Source of the DNA: Conoideocrella luteorostrata | Lineage: Eukaryota > Ascomycota > Sordariomycetes > Hypocreales > Clavicipitaceae | Assembly (NCBI GenBank): GCA_032433595.1 | Contig: JASWJB010000080.1 | Coordinates: 79,824-143,823, forward strand | DNA length: 64,000 nt | Reading direction: 5' to 3' | Shown: piece after piece, positions 47,980 through 60,054 of the stretch | Numbering within the stretch: position 1 is the stretch's first letter | Layout of the letters: each line of letters opens with the position of its first letter | Notes under the pieces: generated by a model | What the model saw: the letters and a program-made list of their open reading frames with translations, nothing else | Database searches by the model: none | What the model was told of the DNA's origin: nothing | Translations under genes and position numbers: made by a program

Positions 47980-50900
47980 TTCTTTTCTTTATTTTTATCT
48001 TGTTTTAGCACAATCGATAAGCATGAGCGAGTATGGCTTTATCAGCGGTTTTACGAAACAACTGCATCATGGCAGCTTGGCCAACGGTATCGGCGTTAGT
48101 GGGCTGGGTAAGGCTAGACCTACTGCCCTGTTGAGGGTAGTTTTAACATTCTTTGGGTTTGTTTAGTATTCGGATTGTGCTCGTATTGATACCAAGGGAT
48201 GTATTCTGGAAATGGCTGATGTTTTTGGGTACCGAATGAATGTATATACGGCTAATAAATCGTGGGTATGGCCTGGTCGTCAGCAAGTAAATGATGAATG
48301 ATAAACGGGGTATTACTACTCAAATACGCACACATGCGTAGATATTTATTGGCACCTTTGATAGTGTGTACGTTGAGATGGACCGGCTTTCGTCTCATGT
48401 CATGTCAAAAGGACCTGATCTTTAATCGGCTTCATCGCATAGAGGCCCAACCCCAAGGGAATCCGGTGAGGCTAGGTGGTTGCTCGCAGATGATCGGGTC
48501 ACCTACCCCATGCGTCATTATACGGGTCAACCCGCAGCCTCTCTTGGATGCATCTCACAGCGAATCGTGCTAACGACAGAATCACTTATTACAGTCGTGG
48601 GAAGCAAACAGGGATGAATCCACGTACTGGCGTCGACCGTCGCAATACCTCGAAATTCAAAGGATATGTCCAACAGATGGCATTGCGGTACAACGGGACC
48701 GAACGAGCGAAGAAGAACTTGGTAAGCGCTTTGTCATCGAGTGTCCAAGACGGTCATGTTACCGACGGACGCAGAAGTTGGCCAACGGTCCCCGCGGCGA
48801 GGAATACAGTACACCATTTGCAATATCGTGTGCAGGGGAGCTCTGGGTCGCCGATACGGGTATTTGTATGACTATTTACTATTGTTTCCTATCATCTGGC
48901 AGTTGATTGGAAAGACCAACAATTATCTCCGTAGCCGTGAGATAACTATGGAGCTACAGTCTCGGGAGGTCTATGGGCCGTTGTTGGTGGTGGTGTGAAG
49001 CCGTTTCACCATTGCCAACGCGCGGCGCAACTGCCAAGACAAACTACTTGTACTCCGTACGGTGCAAAAAGATATTACTCAATTGACTGCCCAGACGGAG
49101 AACTACTGCCTACTCGGACATGGAGAGTAATGACGCACGTGAATACAGGTGTAACCAGGGTGGATGCATCATGCTTGGCGCTCTAACGATGCGGACTTCG
49201 GCATTTCGATGCCCCTGTACGGAGTAAAAGCCATCAAACAAATAAGGCGATCAGATCCGTAGTACGGCACTGAGATGCGGAGTACTCCGTAGCCCAGCAA
49301 TTGAAATTAGCGTCCGCACAACCTCCAGTGTGTTTTTACGGCATGTCTCAGCAAAAAAATTAAAAATAGAAATAGAAAATAAAAAAGGACAGGCCAGGGA
49401 GTGAGAGTGAGAGTGAACAGTGGATCCGCTACCCGCCTGTTGAAATTATCCAACAGGCATTGTTGCTCCGTGATAGACTGAGATGGCACAATACTGAACA
49501 TGCATGGCACGTTTGAGAGCCAGCAAGCAGAGACGCACGGGTGCTTTCAGGGAACGGTTCCAAAGCTGCGAGTATCTCGCCGTTGATTGCTCTTCATCAG
49601 ACTAGAACGGAGCACTTGCACAGCAGATCAACGGAGGAGCTCTGGGGGTTCACCTGTGACTAATTAAAGCATGTTTTAACCAGCGGCAGATGAGCCATTC
49701 ACCGTGGTCTACTACGGAGTACAGTATAGTATGCTATCCCAATAGCATTTTTGGATCAAGCACCGGACAGGCCAACTAAGTAGCTAATAGATGGCGGGAA
49801 ATCATCGCCACATCCGGATGCACTTCGCAAGGTGCTCACGGTTTTGCTAGCCAACACCACGTTCTATGCTGCCACTCTTCCAGCGCACCAGCCACAATCG
49901 GACAGCCTTGTTCGCCGATTCTTGTGTACATTTTCCGCATAGCTTGCCCGTCGCATTGTATGATGATGTCGTGCCAGAAGGGGCCTCGTTTTATCACCGC
50001 CCGTTCATCATTGGCCACGTCTATAGAACCATGTTCGTGCGGTTCCTATGTGAGAGGACTTGTTGGCTGGCTACCCCAGACTGGCGCCATACACAGCTAC
50101 CATGTCAGTCACACAATGCGGAGCAGCCACAGGGTTGTGTGGACAGGTATATGGTGACATCGGGGGCGCTTCTGGTTGCAATCTCGGACCGGGTCTTGTG
50201 CCGGTTTAGATGTTTTAGTGCGTAGCCCTTTCAGTTGCTCCTAGGAAGGTTTGGGCTTCTTCCACCACAAGCACTATCCCATAACCAGACTGTAGTCCGC
50301 ATATGCGTCAGTATTGTGCAGAGGATGGAGTACTTGGAATCAGAGAAGGTTTGCTAGGCAAGAAGCAGCAGGCACGACGGTGACAACCTGGATCGACAGT
50401 TTGCTAACCCCTCCTTCCTCTTCCTTTAATTTGGCGTGCCTGCTGGCGCATGCTTCTTCCTCGGAGGATTTCCTCAATCGCACGGGTTTTCCATTTTCAA
50501 TTTTCTCTTTGTAGCTTATCATTCCCACCTCCAATTGAGAGAGGGATGATAATACGCCGTGGAGCAATCAGCAGAGCAATCAGCAGCAGTCCCCGTCCTA
50601 CTGAATTCCGCATGACCACCCACCATCGATCCAACCTCGAATCCACACCCACCTAAATCACTTCCGTCCTGCCCACCCATACACAGAGAGCGCCTTCAAG
50701 ATTGAGCCTCAACAGCTCGTACACGCGGCACCGTCAAGGGGCGGCCAAGAAAAGTGCGACGACTCTCTGCTCAGTCGTTAATGTTTTTTTTTATCTGTCT
50801 TGCTTTGACCGTCCTTGACCCTGCTGTCTTAAGACCCCTCTGCCTCCGTCTCTGCTGCTGCTTCCGCTTCTGCTTCACTTATAGTTGTCTCCGCCAACTT

Positions 50901-51311
50901 AGCTTACTTTTCCTCTGCCCATGCCGGGCTCACCTTCTTTTACTTTCTCCAATCGTGCACCAAGCTGGCTGGCGTATTGAAAGTTTGGGACTGGGCCGCG
51001 CGTCTCAGTATCTCACCTGCATTCTCATCAACCATTTCTCTTGATCTACAATCTCCCGGCAGCAGCTCGGGCGGCACAGGAACGCTTCCGTATCCACCAT
51101 AGTTATTCAGCCACTGCTGTTTGCTTGAACTGGGCAGTGGTGGTGCTGGCTGGCTTGGTTTGGCCGAAAATTGCTGGCGACTCGTTCGTCTGGTATCGTT
51201 CACCGGCGGACAGGGGCCTTGCGGCTGTAGGACAACCACCTAAACCCCATCGCTCAGCTGCAATCCGGTCCAATTGACGAGTGAGTAGAACCGCTACAAA
51301 ATAAGACTAAG
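47980..51311. other. Gene-free stretch, about 3.3 kb
   Basis: No supportable gene. Heptamer copies occur near 49050, 49217, 49278 and 49711. The right end probably contains the long 5' leader or promoter of the Zn2Cys6 gene. Open frames are short and domain-free. Confidence 0.55.
49278..49289. repeat. Palindromic copy of the dispersed heptamer
   Basis: CGGAGTACTCCG palindrome in gene-free DNA, with G before and TA after, as at 15703-15714. Confidence 0.85.
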
Positions 51312-54158
51312 ATGGGCTCCGACAGCTTGCAATTGCACCACTTCCAGCCGCACCCAAACCAAGAATCGACTTCGCCTCCATCCCAAGCTCAGCCAGGCGC
51401 CGCGACCCCAGACCATGGCGTGGTCTCCAAGTCCAGATTTCCTTCAGCCTGCAAAGAGTGTCGAAGGCGGAAACAAAAGGTTAGTCTGGGTAAATATTTG
51501 GCATAGGTCTCCTAAAATCTCCCTCGTTGAATTGTTTTCGGAAACTACAACCTGCAAGTGCAAGATGCCCCAGTTGGTATCAGTGGTAATTGATAACCCC
51601 GGCCAAAACAATTTATTGAACGTAATCTGGGATTTTTCGAGTCTTGTTTCCTCGAGAGAACTTGCTACTCGACTTATTCGTGCATTGCGCTTGCTGAAGA
51701 TGTATGTATTGCACGATGCTGTCGACAACTTGCACAACCGCGCGCCAGATTCTAGCCCTCCAATCACCGCATAGGATAGATCTACTACTCGGTCCTGATT
51801 ACAGCTGTAGTATTCTCTTATGTTAGCAGAGACGACAACAACAACAACAACAACAAGAAAAAAAATTGCTAATTAATTCTGCGGTACAGTGTTCTCTCAC
51901 GCACCCGTGTACAAACTGTTTGCGACGCTTTCCACAGCCCACTTGCGAGTATGGCGTTGCACCGATTAAAAGGTACGGCTAAAAATGAAAACGCCATATA
52001 TCTTTCCTCGCCCCTCTCTTTCATCTCTTTCTTGACGCTCCTATGGACATGATCTCTGAAATGCCCTTTGGGGGCCCACATGTCATGCTAAATATATGAG
52101 ACGCAAGTGGGAAAACAGATGCTGACAACGAACTGCCATAACAGAACAACAACATGGGGATCACCGCCGGGCTCGAAATCCCAAGTCCCCCATCTTAGCG
52201 GTGCTGGCTTGTACTCTCATCTTGATTTAGACCCCATTCATGACGAAATTCTCGACGTCGAAGGAAGATTAGACCTCGGAGTTGCCGTTGATAACGTCTC
52301 GGGCATACAACCGCACGCTCTACCAGTCACATATCGACTTAAAAATCGAATACGGCCAGTGTATTCCATGGAGGATGAATCGTGGGCAGGAGACAAGCCG
52401 TTCATGATGAAGTTCCGTGACAAGACGGGTCTTTTGAAAGATAGAACCCTTACCGAGCTTGTTCAGTTTATTTTGCAAACACGCCTGAGAGTTGCCAACC
52501 GTATAATCCAAGATGAGTGGGAGATTGATGGAAAGCAATTAGTACAGGCACTTCACGCGCGAAGCCAGCCCAGCCATGACATATCTGCTTTCGAGGACCA
52601 GATGCAACGGCTTCCTATGGAGCCGACAAAAATGAACAAGGAGCTCGTTCGAACTCGTAAGGCTTTCCTTCCGTACCACAACTCAATACTTCAGTCACAC
52701 CACCAAAGCTAATTCCTGCCAACAGATTTGCAACTCCTCAGCCGATTTAAGGCTTCGCTTGATGGTAGCCCACGACCCAACAATAGATTCATGAAGCACT
52801 GGATCCCATTTTCAATACAAGATCGGCTTGTTCTGCACGTTATGCTTTGTGCTTCGGCTAGTTTTCTCCATGAAACTGGTCGGTTGCCTAAGATGCTCTT
52901 ACATCACCACCGGGCAAACGCAGCCAAATTGCTCAACCAGTACATTAGCTCTCCGACGTTATGTACAAGCGATGCTGCCATGCTTGCCGTCAACCAATTG
53001 ATATTAACGTCGTGGTACTGGAGCAGCACGGAAGAGCTACATGCGCACATGAGTGGCTTCCGGAAAATGATTGAACTCAGGGGAGGGTGTCAGAATCTCG
53101 GCATGGAGGGCTTTACCAGCAAGATGGCGTTACTGTACGTCCATCGCTGCCATATGCGCCTGTTTCTTGTTGTGTTTGGATCTTCTTTCGACATTGTCAC
53201 GTATGCTAACTTATTTTGTTTTAGCAATGATGCTGTGATTGCCATGTGCCATGACACAGAACCGATCTTTTTCGGCCATCCGGGTTTCGAATTTGAAGAT
53301 CCCGTCCGGTTTCCTTTACAAGTCGCTTTCAACTCGCCGCTACTCTTTAACAACCCACCTTTTCTCATTCCCTCGTCTACTCTGCGGCTGCACCAGAAGA
53401 CTGCCGAGATCCTCGATAGCACGCGAACACTATTGCAAGCCGTCGTTGATCTGCCAGACGACGCAGATGAAGCCAAGCTTGGCACAGTGAGCTACATGGC
53501 TAAATCATTACTCTCTTTCATTGGGCAGCTTCCCGAACAAGTGCTTCTGGAGTCTAATATCGGATATGATGATGCCTTTGCTTCTACAGGGCAAAAGAGA
53601 AAGCGGGGAGATAATGATGACCCTGCGTCACGAAATGATGCAATAGTCGCGAAGTCTACGCCAGAGGAGCCCCCTGATATGGTATACCTTTGCGTTCGTC
53701 TAACAGCGCTCATTTGGGCTAAAGCTGTTCTCAAAAGAGTTCCTACTAAGGATATATGCTCTGAGGCGGAATTCATCCGAATATGGAGCTTCTCATGGGC
53801 TGCCGGGCTTGATAGATGGTCGTCTTTGAGCGGCATTTATGCTTGGATGAACATTGCAATCGGGCCACTCTGCCACAATACTGTTCACGCCAGAATGGTC
53901 AAGACGCTGACCGTGACAACATTCACATATATGGGGACAGAGAACTGGCATGTTGCCGCAGATATCGCCGCAGCGGCATTAAAGATCCAAGCCTGGCTGC
54001 GGGCAGGTAAGGAAACCAAGCCTAGAGGCACCGTAAGTGGCGCATTTGGAGGCGAAAAGGTAATAGAAGATTTTGGTTTTGCATTTAAGGAGAATATGCC
54101 TGATTTGCCAGACCATCGAAATGAGCAACAGCCACAGGATGAGGATGAAAAAGAGTAG
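51312..54158 (+). CDS. Zn2Cys6 fungal transcription factor
   Basis: Five exons (51312-51479, 51890-51972, 52145-52656, 52726-53134, 53225-54158) encode 701 aa. Introns are 410, 172, 69 and 90 bp, each with consensus ends and most with clear branch points. The first intron splits the zinc cluster; splicing RRRKQK to CSLTHPC restores C-x2-C-x6-C-x5-C-x2-C-x8-C (Cys 47, 50, 57, 63, 66, 75), the Gal4-type binuclear motif. The last intron is a multiple of three and lacks an in-frame stop, so it could be read as coding, but its donor GTACGT, branch GCTAAC and acceptor TTTTAG argue for splicing. The remainder resembles the fungal-specific regulator domain (Fungal_trans_2 type): helical, with LNQYISSPT, LAVNQLILTSWYW and HMSGFRKMIELRGG. 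An NLS-like GQKRKRGDN lies near residue 510. Target genes are unknown. Confidence 0.92.
51837..51855 (+). repeat. CAA trinucleotide repeat within intron 1
   Basis: About six CAA units near the 3' end of the 410-bp first intron of the Zn2Cys6 gene. Confidence 0.85.
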
Positions 54159-54217
54159 GGTTGGGCTCCCTGGAATATGAACTGTTACTAGATGATGGGA
54201 CGCTGGAGTTAAGCCCA

Positions 54218-54281
54218 GCAGACGAGCAGACGAGCAGACGAGCAGACGAGCAGACGTGCAGACGTGCAGACGTGCAGACTC
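54218..54281 (+). repeat. 8-bp tandem repeat GCAGACGA/GCAGACGT
   Basis: About eight units. The first half has GCAGACGA and the second GCAGACGT, showing that a point variant spread by local duplication. It lies about 60 bp after the stop of the Zn2Cys6 gene, so it may be in its 3' UTR. Confidence 0.9.
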
Positions 54282-56420
54282 GTCAAGAGTCAGCAGCGGG
54301 GGGCAACCGTGTGCGATTCAGCAATGCCGAACTGGGCCTCGTTTGGGCATCTTGCACCAGCACCCTGATAGCCATTGTTAGGTCAGCAGTGCAGAGAACC
54401 AACCGAATGTCTACAGATAGTTCGCAGCGTACCGTGTGCGTTGCTGATTGGCCCAACGGCCGTGCCAATTACATCAAATCTCAGAGTCGGGAGTACCGAG
54501 AGCTGCCATCAATGTATGACATGGTCGTCTCCGTGTCAGGCATGGCATTGCGTCTGGCACAGCTCTTGCATGAGATAGCACCAATCTAACCAGTAAGCGT
54601 GTTAAAAAAAAATCTTCCACGCCGCGTGCAACGCATACACCGCATCTGCGAAACAGCCATGCCGAGCCATTTGAATGGTCAAGAACATGAGGGTTGTTCC
54701 ACTCGGCCGCCCATTGGCCTATATGCATGCAATGCCACGTTGTCTGCCCACCCAAGCGGTGTTGGTACCAGCAAACAGCTATTGTACACGTTTTGTCGCG
54801 ACCCCGCCCTCCTGGTCCAAACATATTGTGCCAGCAGGGCTGGTACTAGGCCACCTCAATGGGTCGCCTGGGGACGTGGAAAGAAAAGAAAAAAAAATCA
54901 CGAATTGGGATGAACTGTCCGGGGGGGTGGGATGGATGCGTTGATTGCCCGGCGCATGCAAGAAGGAAAGTGTGGTCCGCGGGGAATGACGAGCTGGCTG
55001 GACAGAATTGAAGGATGAGGTGCGGTGGTACATTACCCTGAAACTACTGTCGAAGGTTGGGCATTAATAAAGGCTTGTTGTCTATGTTCCGCTTCTTTTC
55101 CTTGAACAATGAATGAATGCTGTGAATGAAATTTGAAGCGGTTCATTTCTGTGTCAATTGAGCCTATTTTGTTCTCAAGGAGCAACAAGTGTACGCACGA
55201 CTCGGCGAGAAGCAGAACGGTGGTGCTCACCGCATCCATTAATACGGTCCAAGACAAACGGCAAACCCTAACCAACACAAACACAAACTCCAGTATCCCG
55301 TAAAACAACGAACAATCGGATACTATCTTCCGCGAGTACCATTCAAGTACAAGGGGAAAACATCCAAGTCGAAAGGGGAGGTTTGCGTGGCCGCCAAATA
55401 GTCACATCTCGCCTTTGAGGAGGAAGGAGGAGCAACACCTAAGAGAGAACGCGAGACACCACTAAAGCAACGACCGGTTTTGGTCTCACCCGCGAACGAC
55501 CAATTTTTTCTAGCCGTCAATAACAAACAGAAGCAATGGCTACTCTACGGGTAATCTCCGTGGATCCGTTACGAAAAGCTCGACGAAGGGAGACATGTAT
55601 TCCCGTAAAACGGTTTGGTGGGAAACGTGTGGGGAGGAAGTTGCGGAGAAGAGTGGTGGTTTCGGACGAGGAGTGGGTGATGGCTTGGGATGGGGAAGGG
55701 GAGACGACAATGTTTTGTGTGGAGCAGCTCTATAGGTTTGAGGAGTTGGCTTAATTGTTCGACTGTTCGATTGACGAACTGACTGGTTGGGTTTGGTGGG
55801 TTGATGAGAGGGAAATACTGTGTTGCTGTATGGATTGTCTAGTAGGTTTGGCGGGAAAGTGGATAAATCTGGATTGACGGGCAGAATAGTTCAAAAGCTA
55901 GTGCTTGTATCTAAATAGGTTATTATGGTTGGCATAAAATAAAGCAGTGTCCGAAGTATATTCTTCCATAGAGAAATTGCATCATGTAGACTGTGTCCGT
56001 TGTGTGTGTGAATGACTGACCCCGGCCACAGGGTAGGTCATACCATGACGGGACTATCTATGTACCTGCGGCGTGCATCGCGAGCTTGCTTTCCGGTCTT
56101 TGTTCCAGGGCGTTACGGTAACAGGACAGAGTTAAATTTTATTATGAGCTACTAACACTGAAATTTCGACACATTGTATATTGGCAGAGTGGCAGTAGAA
56201 AGACTACGCCGTGACCCTTCTTAAATTGCACAAGCAGAGTGCTGCCCAGTTCACTGGTTATGTACCCTGGCGGCGGCTGCATTCACTTTGCTGCCAAGAA
56301 CACCATCTAACAGAATGTTGAACCGGAGGCGTTGTGCACAGATTCATACGACATACGGAGTAGAGAATACGGACTGGTAGCAGCGGACGAAATGGTGTGC
56401 TGAAGAGAGTCTTGTCATGA

Positions 56421-56438
56421 CCCCCGGGGGGGGGGGGG
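56421..56438. repeat. C5G13 tract
   Basis: Five C followed by thirteen G in non-coding DNA; the length is uncertain. Confidence 0.85.
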
Positions 56439-58056
56439 ATACATCGTCTGGTACTCGCAAATATGGAAAGGTAGTAGTTAGTCTGTCTTTCTTTTTCTAG
56501 ATGACAACATCCATCGGCAATCGTTAGCCATGCTGAATCCCGCGTGACTGACTGACTAGCTAACGTGTGTGTACTCAGATTTCCCTTCATTCATGGCTCG
56601 CTGGGCCGGGGTAGGGCCGCGAGTCCGGATGGCGATGTCCGTTGGGGAAAAAAAGGGACAAAAAAAACCCCCCCAAAAACGCGTACCAGCATGATTCGAA
56701 CTGATTCAATCATGACCATGAACTTCCCATAGTTAAGCTGCAAAGGGAAGTGACATCCTGAGGGTAACCGCTAAGATTCCTCTGTCTGCGTTGGGAAGGG
56801 GGAAAGGAACTGCGATGACCGGTTGAGATCAGCTCAGCTGGGCATGCTACGAAAGTCATTCCCGTCTGACGCGTGGATGTGAAACATCGCAAGGCGACCA
56901 TGATGGAATGTACTGCCAAACTAGTTACTCCGTCGTCGTTCTGTGAATAGAAACAGCCGAAACCTACGCCTCCCGAACGGCAGCCGGTCTAACAATGGCC
57001 GTGAGGGACCACAAGAGAATATCCATCCGAGTGTACATAGGTGCTTTGCAAAGTTGTTTATTGTTTTTGTTTTACGTATGTGAGCAGGGCAGCGTCGAGA
57101 ATGGGCATCGCCGGTCTGGGTTTGGAATTCTGCTGAGACTCAGGGTCTCATCTATTCCCGGGATGGCCCATGTTGTTTCTCCATGTGATGTGGCCGGCGG
57201 ACTGTTTTAGCTCTTCTGGTAACAATGCATACATACATGCGCAGTACTCCGTACTCTGTACAATAGAGATTAATTTGGGGAACGGCGGGCTGCGAATACG
57301 ACGGACATGATGCGTTGCCTTCGTCCCTTAATTTCTGAGAAGGGCATGATCCTTGAATGGTGAGAAACTAATTCGTACTGCCGCACCGATACCTGTGAGG
57401 AGCCTTCCGGGAAGTAAGGAGATTATTGACTCTAACGACGGAGTACCCGGCTGCCCGACGGTGCAACATTGTAGATCTTCAAGACGTGCAGATTATGCAA
57501 GTCTGTGTGGTTGGAGAATGTAACTGGTGACGATGGCACTTCTTTTTGGCGAACACAAGCATGAAACATAGCAGGCTGGCAGCTGGCAGCATTGGCAACC
57601 AACACCTTGGTTTGCAGGTTGACGCCTCACTGAGCTGACTGGCACAGATAGTCCGGACTAAGATTTGTGCATTAATAACTAGCGGTGTTTGTTGAAAGGA
57701 GGATGATGATGACCAAGCTCACGCCGACTGCCGGAGGGAAGCTGGAAGCGGTTGGAAGTGCGGAGTCCTGTGATTTGTTAGTACGTACGTATTTGAAGGT
57801 ACTCTGTAACTAGCAGTCGATACTGACTGGAGCAATCCCTGCTGGCTGGAGCAATCCCCTCTTCGGCAGCCGGCAACTCCAGCCTTGACACTTTGCACAA
57901 CTCAATGCAGCTGGTGCTGGCAGACGAGAGACGCCATGGACTTGACGCCACTTCTTGTGCAATGTACTCCGTATCGGTGTACGGCGTAGTCGGTCACTTT
58001 ACGATTATTTGCCCCCTTTTCTGCTCAGTACGGAGCCACTGCTTAAGTACTTCCCT

Positions 58057-58080
58057 GTACTCCGTACTCTGTACTCCGTA
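58057..58080 (+). repeat. Tandem heptamer, three units
   Basis: TACTCCG, TACTCTG, TACTCCG in direct tandem. This copy shows most clearly that the dispersed element has a 7-bp unit. Confidence 0.85.
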
Positions 58081-58870
58081 GTGTGTAGATCAACGCTGGC
58101 CAAAACACAAAATTATTTATTCAACTATTGTCCCGCCACTGGATCCCATAGTCCCGTAATCCCTGCCGCGACCAGCTGTCAGCCGTAGGTACCGGGCGCC
58201 ATGGCCACCTGTAGCCCCACTATGGGGTGCTCCATGTGCCCCATGTCTGTGACGGCATTTGAGAGCTCCAGGCATAGCACGGAATATGGAGCGCCTGTCA
58301 CAGTACGGATTACGGAGCACGTCCCACTGAAGCCAGTCGTGGAAAGGGGGAAGCGCAATTAATCTCTTACTAGCATCGACCTCGGAGTTTTATGGAGGGC
58401 CCGAGGACGATCGCGGGCAAATTAGCAAATTTCCTTGAACAAATGTACGAGGACGTGACGAAGCATCAGCAAGCACTCTCCCAGCAACTCCGTAGTTATT
58501 GCTTCTGACTTTCACAGGGCGGGCGATGGATATCAGCAGACAACGAACGGTACGCGTCGACGGCATCGAATGGCGTTGCCGCATTTGGCCAAGTTCCAAC
58601 GTTGTTTTGCTGGCGTCTCGTTCCAGACGTGGCTAGCCACGTCCCCTTTCGTTGATGTCGTTGATACTAGTAGAGCTTGTGAGGAGTGAGGGAGCATGGC
58701 GCGGCCACCATCGATACGCCATCATATCATGTCAACGGCAGAGCATGCCTCCGCGCCTGTGGTCTGTAGTGCAAAGCTCCGCGTTGGGAAGCAGAGTTTG
58801 GCCCCTGCGCAAAGCCAGAATCCACCGTTCGCAGCGAAAACGTCGAGAGTGCAATACTCAGTCGCTGCTA

Positions 58871-58918
58871 AGGTTTGGCTTTGGCTTTTGGCTTTGGCTT
58901 TTGGCTTTGGCAGTGGCT
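58871..58918 (+). repeat. TTTGGC hexamer repeat
   Basis: About seven degenerate GGCTTT/TTTGGC units in non-coding DNA. Confidence 0.85.
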
Positions 58919-59333
58919 TTTCAAGCGCGTTCAAGACTGATCGCCAAATCTGGCATCGCCCTGCAAGGGCCGGCCGGTACTTCCGCCACCTACCGAAGGC
59001 TTACCATACCTTTCCTCGCGCCCCTCAAATGTCTGTCTCCCGATCGTTAGCGGCCAGCCCAAGGTCGGACCATCTCGAGATGGGGGGTTGAGACGCAGCA
59101 TGCAGTGTGACGCCGCCTGTCTAACGCGGGAATCAAAACATTCCGAACAACAAACCAACTCAGCTTTGAAGGGGACGAAATAGAGGGTGCAAAGTAGAGA
59201 GTACCGGCTGTACATAAATAAATGCCATGCTTCAACGGTCGACGAAGAAAAACCCCTCGTGTCCAGCTCCAAGGGTCGCCAGTGTCTTTCATGTTTGCCC
59301 TCTTTTTTTTTTTCCTTCTTTCCCCTTCTGAGC

Positions 59334-59347
59334 ACTCCGTACGGAGT
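59334..59347. repeat. Back-to-back heptamer palindrome
   Basis: ACTCCGTACGGAGT, a perfect 14-bp palindrome of the back-to-back type, the last heptamer element before the right-hand gene block. Confidence 0.85.
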
Positions 59348-60054
59348 ATTTCCTTTTTGCTTTCTTTTTGTCATCTTCGCAAAGTGGATGAGCAGGACGA
59401 CACCAGCAAATGCTTGTAAGACATGGACCCTCTTGAGGCATGCTCTCGCAAATGATGTTTGGTCTGACTGGCCAATGGGGCTGCGTTGTGCAAGACCACC
59501 CTTGCCCGTTCTGGCCGCATCTGACGCCACCTCGTCGAGTGCCTCGTCGGACTTGGAGGCAACTTGGGCAAATCCAAACACCCGCGACCACCACAGGAAC
59601 ACCACACAGCACAACCTCCACCACAGCCCCCCAGAGCTGTCTCACTTCACTCTCTTTTGGGCCATGATGAGAGTGACGGCGGCCACTAATCCGAACTACA
59701 AGGTTTCGGCCTGCTCCAGAATTCCCTTTTTCTTGTCTGCCCTTTTCTTATTTGCAATGACTGGTGTAACTCCCCCACCCCATCCCAACATAACCTTTTT
59801 GCCTTCCCGTCATGACCATTCATGGCTGCACCGAACTGTTAGCTTGTTTTCCGTGCTTTTTCCACAGAAGGCTTCCCTTCTCATTTTCTCTACATATTCG
59901 GACGTTGGCCTTTTTTTCTCCATCGACATCAGTCTCCTCGCCTCCCCCCCCCTCCTCCCTTTCTTGGCTGACGGATACAGCCTGTCAAGAATGGGTCACC
60001 TGGCATCGAGTAATTCGCCTTAATACTTCGTAATCCGGTATCTCATTCGCCGTC

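Larger units (their letters stand above)
54159..60054. other. Gene-free stretch, about 5.9 kb
   Basis: No supportable gene. It contains an 8-bp tandem repeat right after the regulator gene, a C5G13 tract, heptamer copies at 56353, 57245, 57437, 57964, 58028, 58057-58080 and 59334, and a TTTGGC repeat. A 72-codon frame (55536-55754) and frames up to 278 codons (59187-60023) show no domain or coherent composition. Confidence 0.5.

Noticed and set aside
55536..55754. 72-codon basic open frame with a reasonable start context (MATLRVISVDPL).
   Set aside because: Could be a small gene, but there is no homology, domain or neighbouring evidence visible.
56640..56790. Possible minus-strand tRNA (contains GTTCGAATC next to a T-rich run).
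   Set aside because: The bases flanking the putative T-loop do not form a 5-bp stem, and no matching acceptor or anticodon arm could be drawn.
59187..60023. 278-codon plus-strand open frame.
   Set aside because: Rich in Phe/Leu/Ser from pyrimidine tracts, overlapping a 227-codon minus-strand frame; no protein character.
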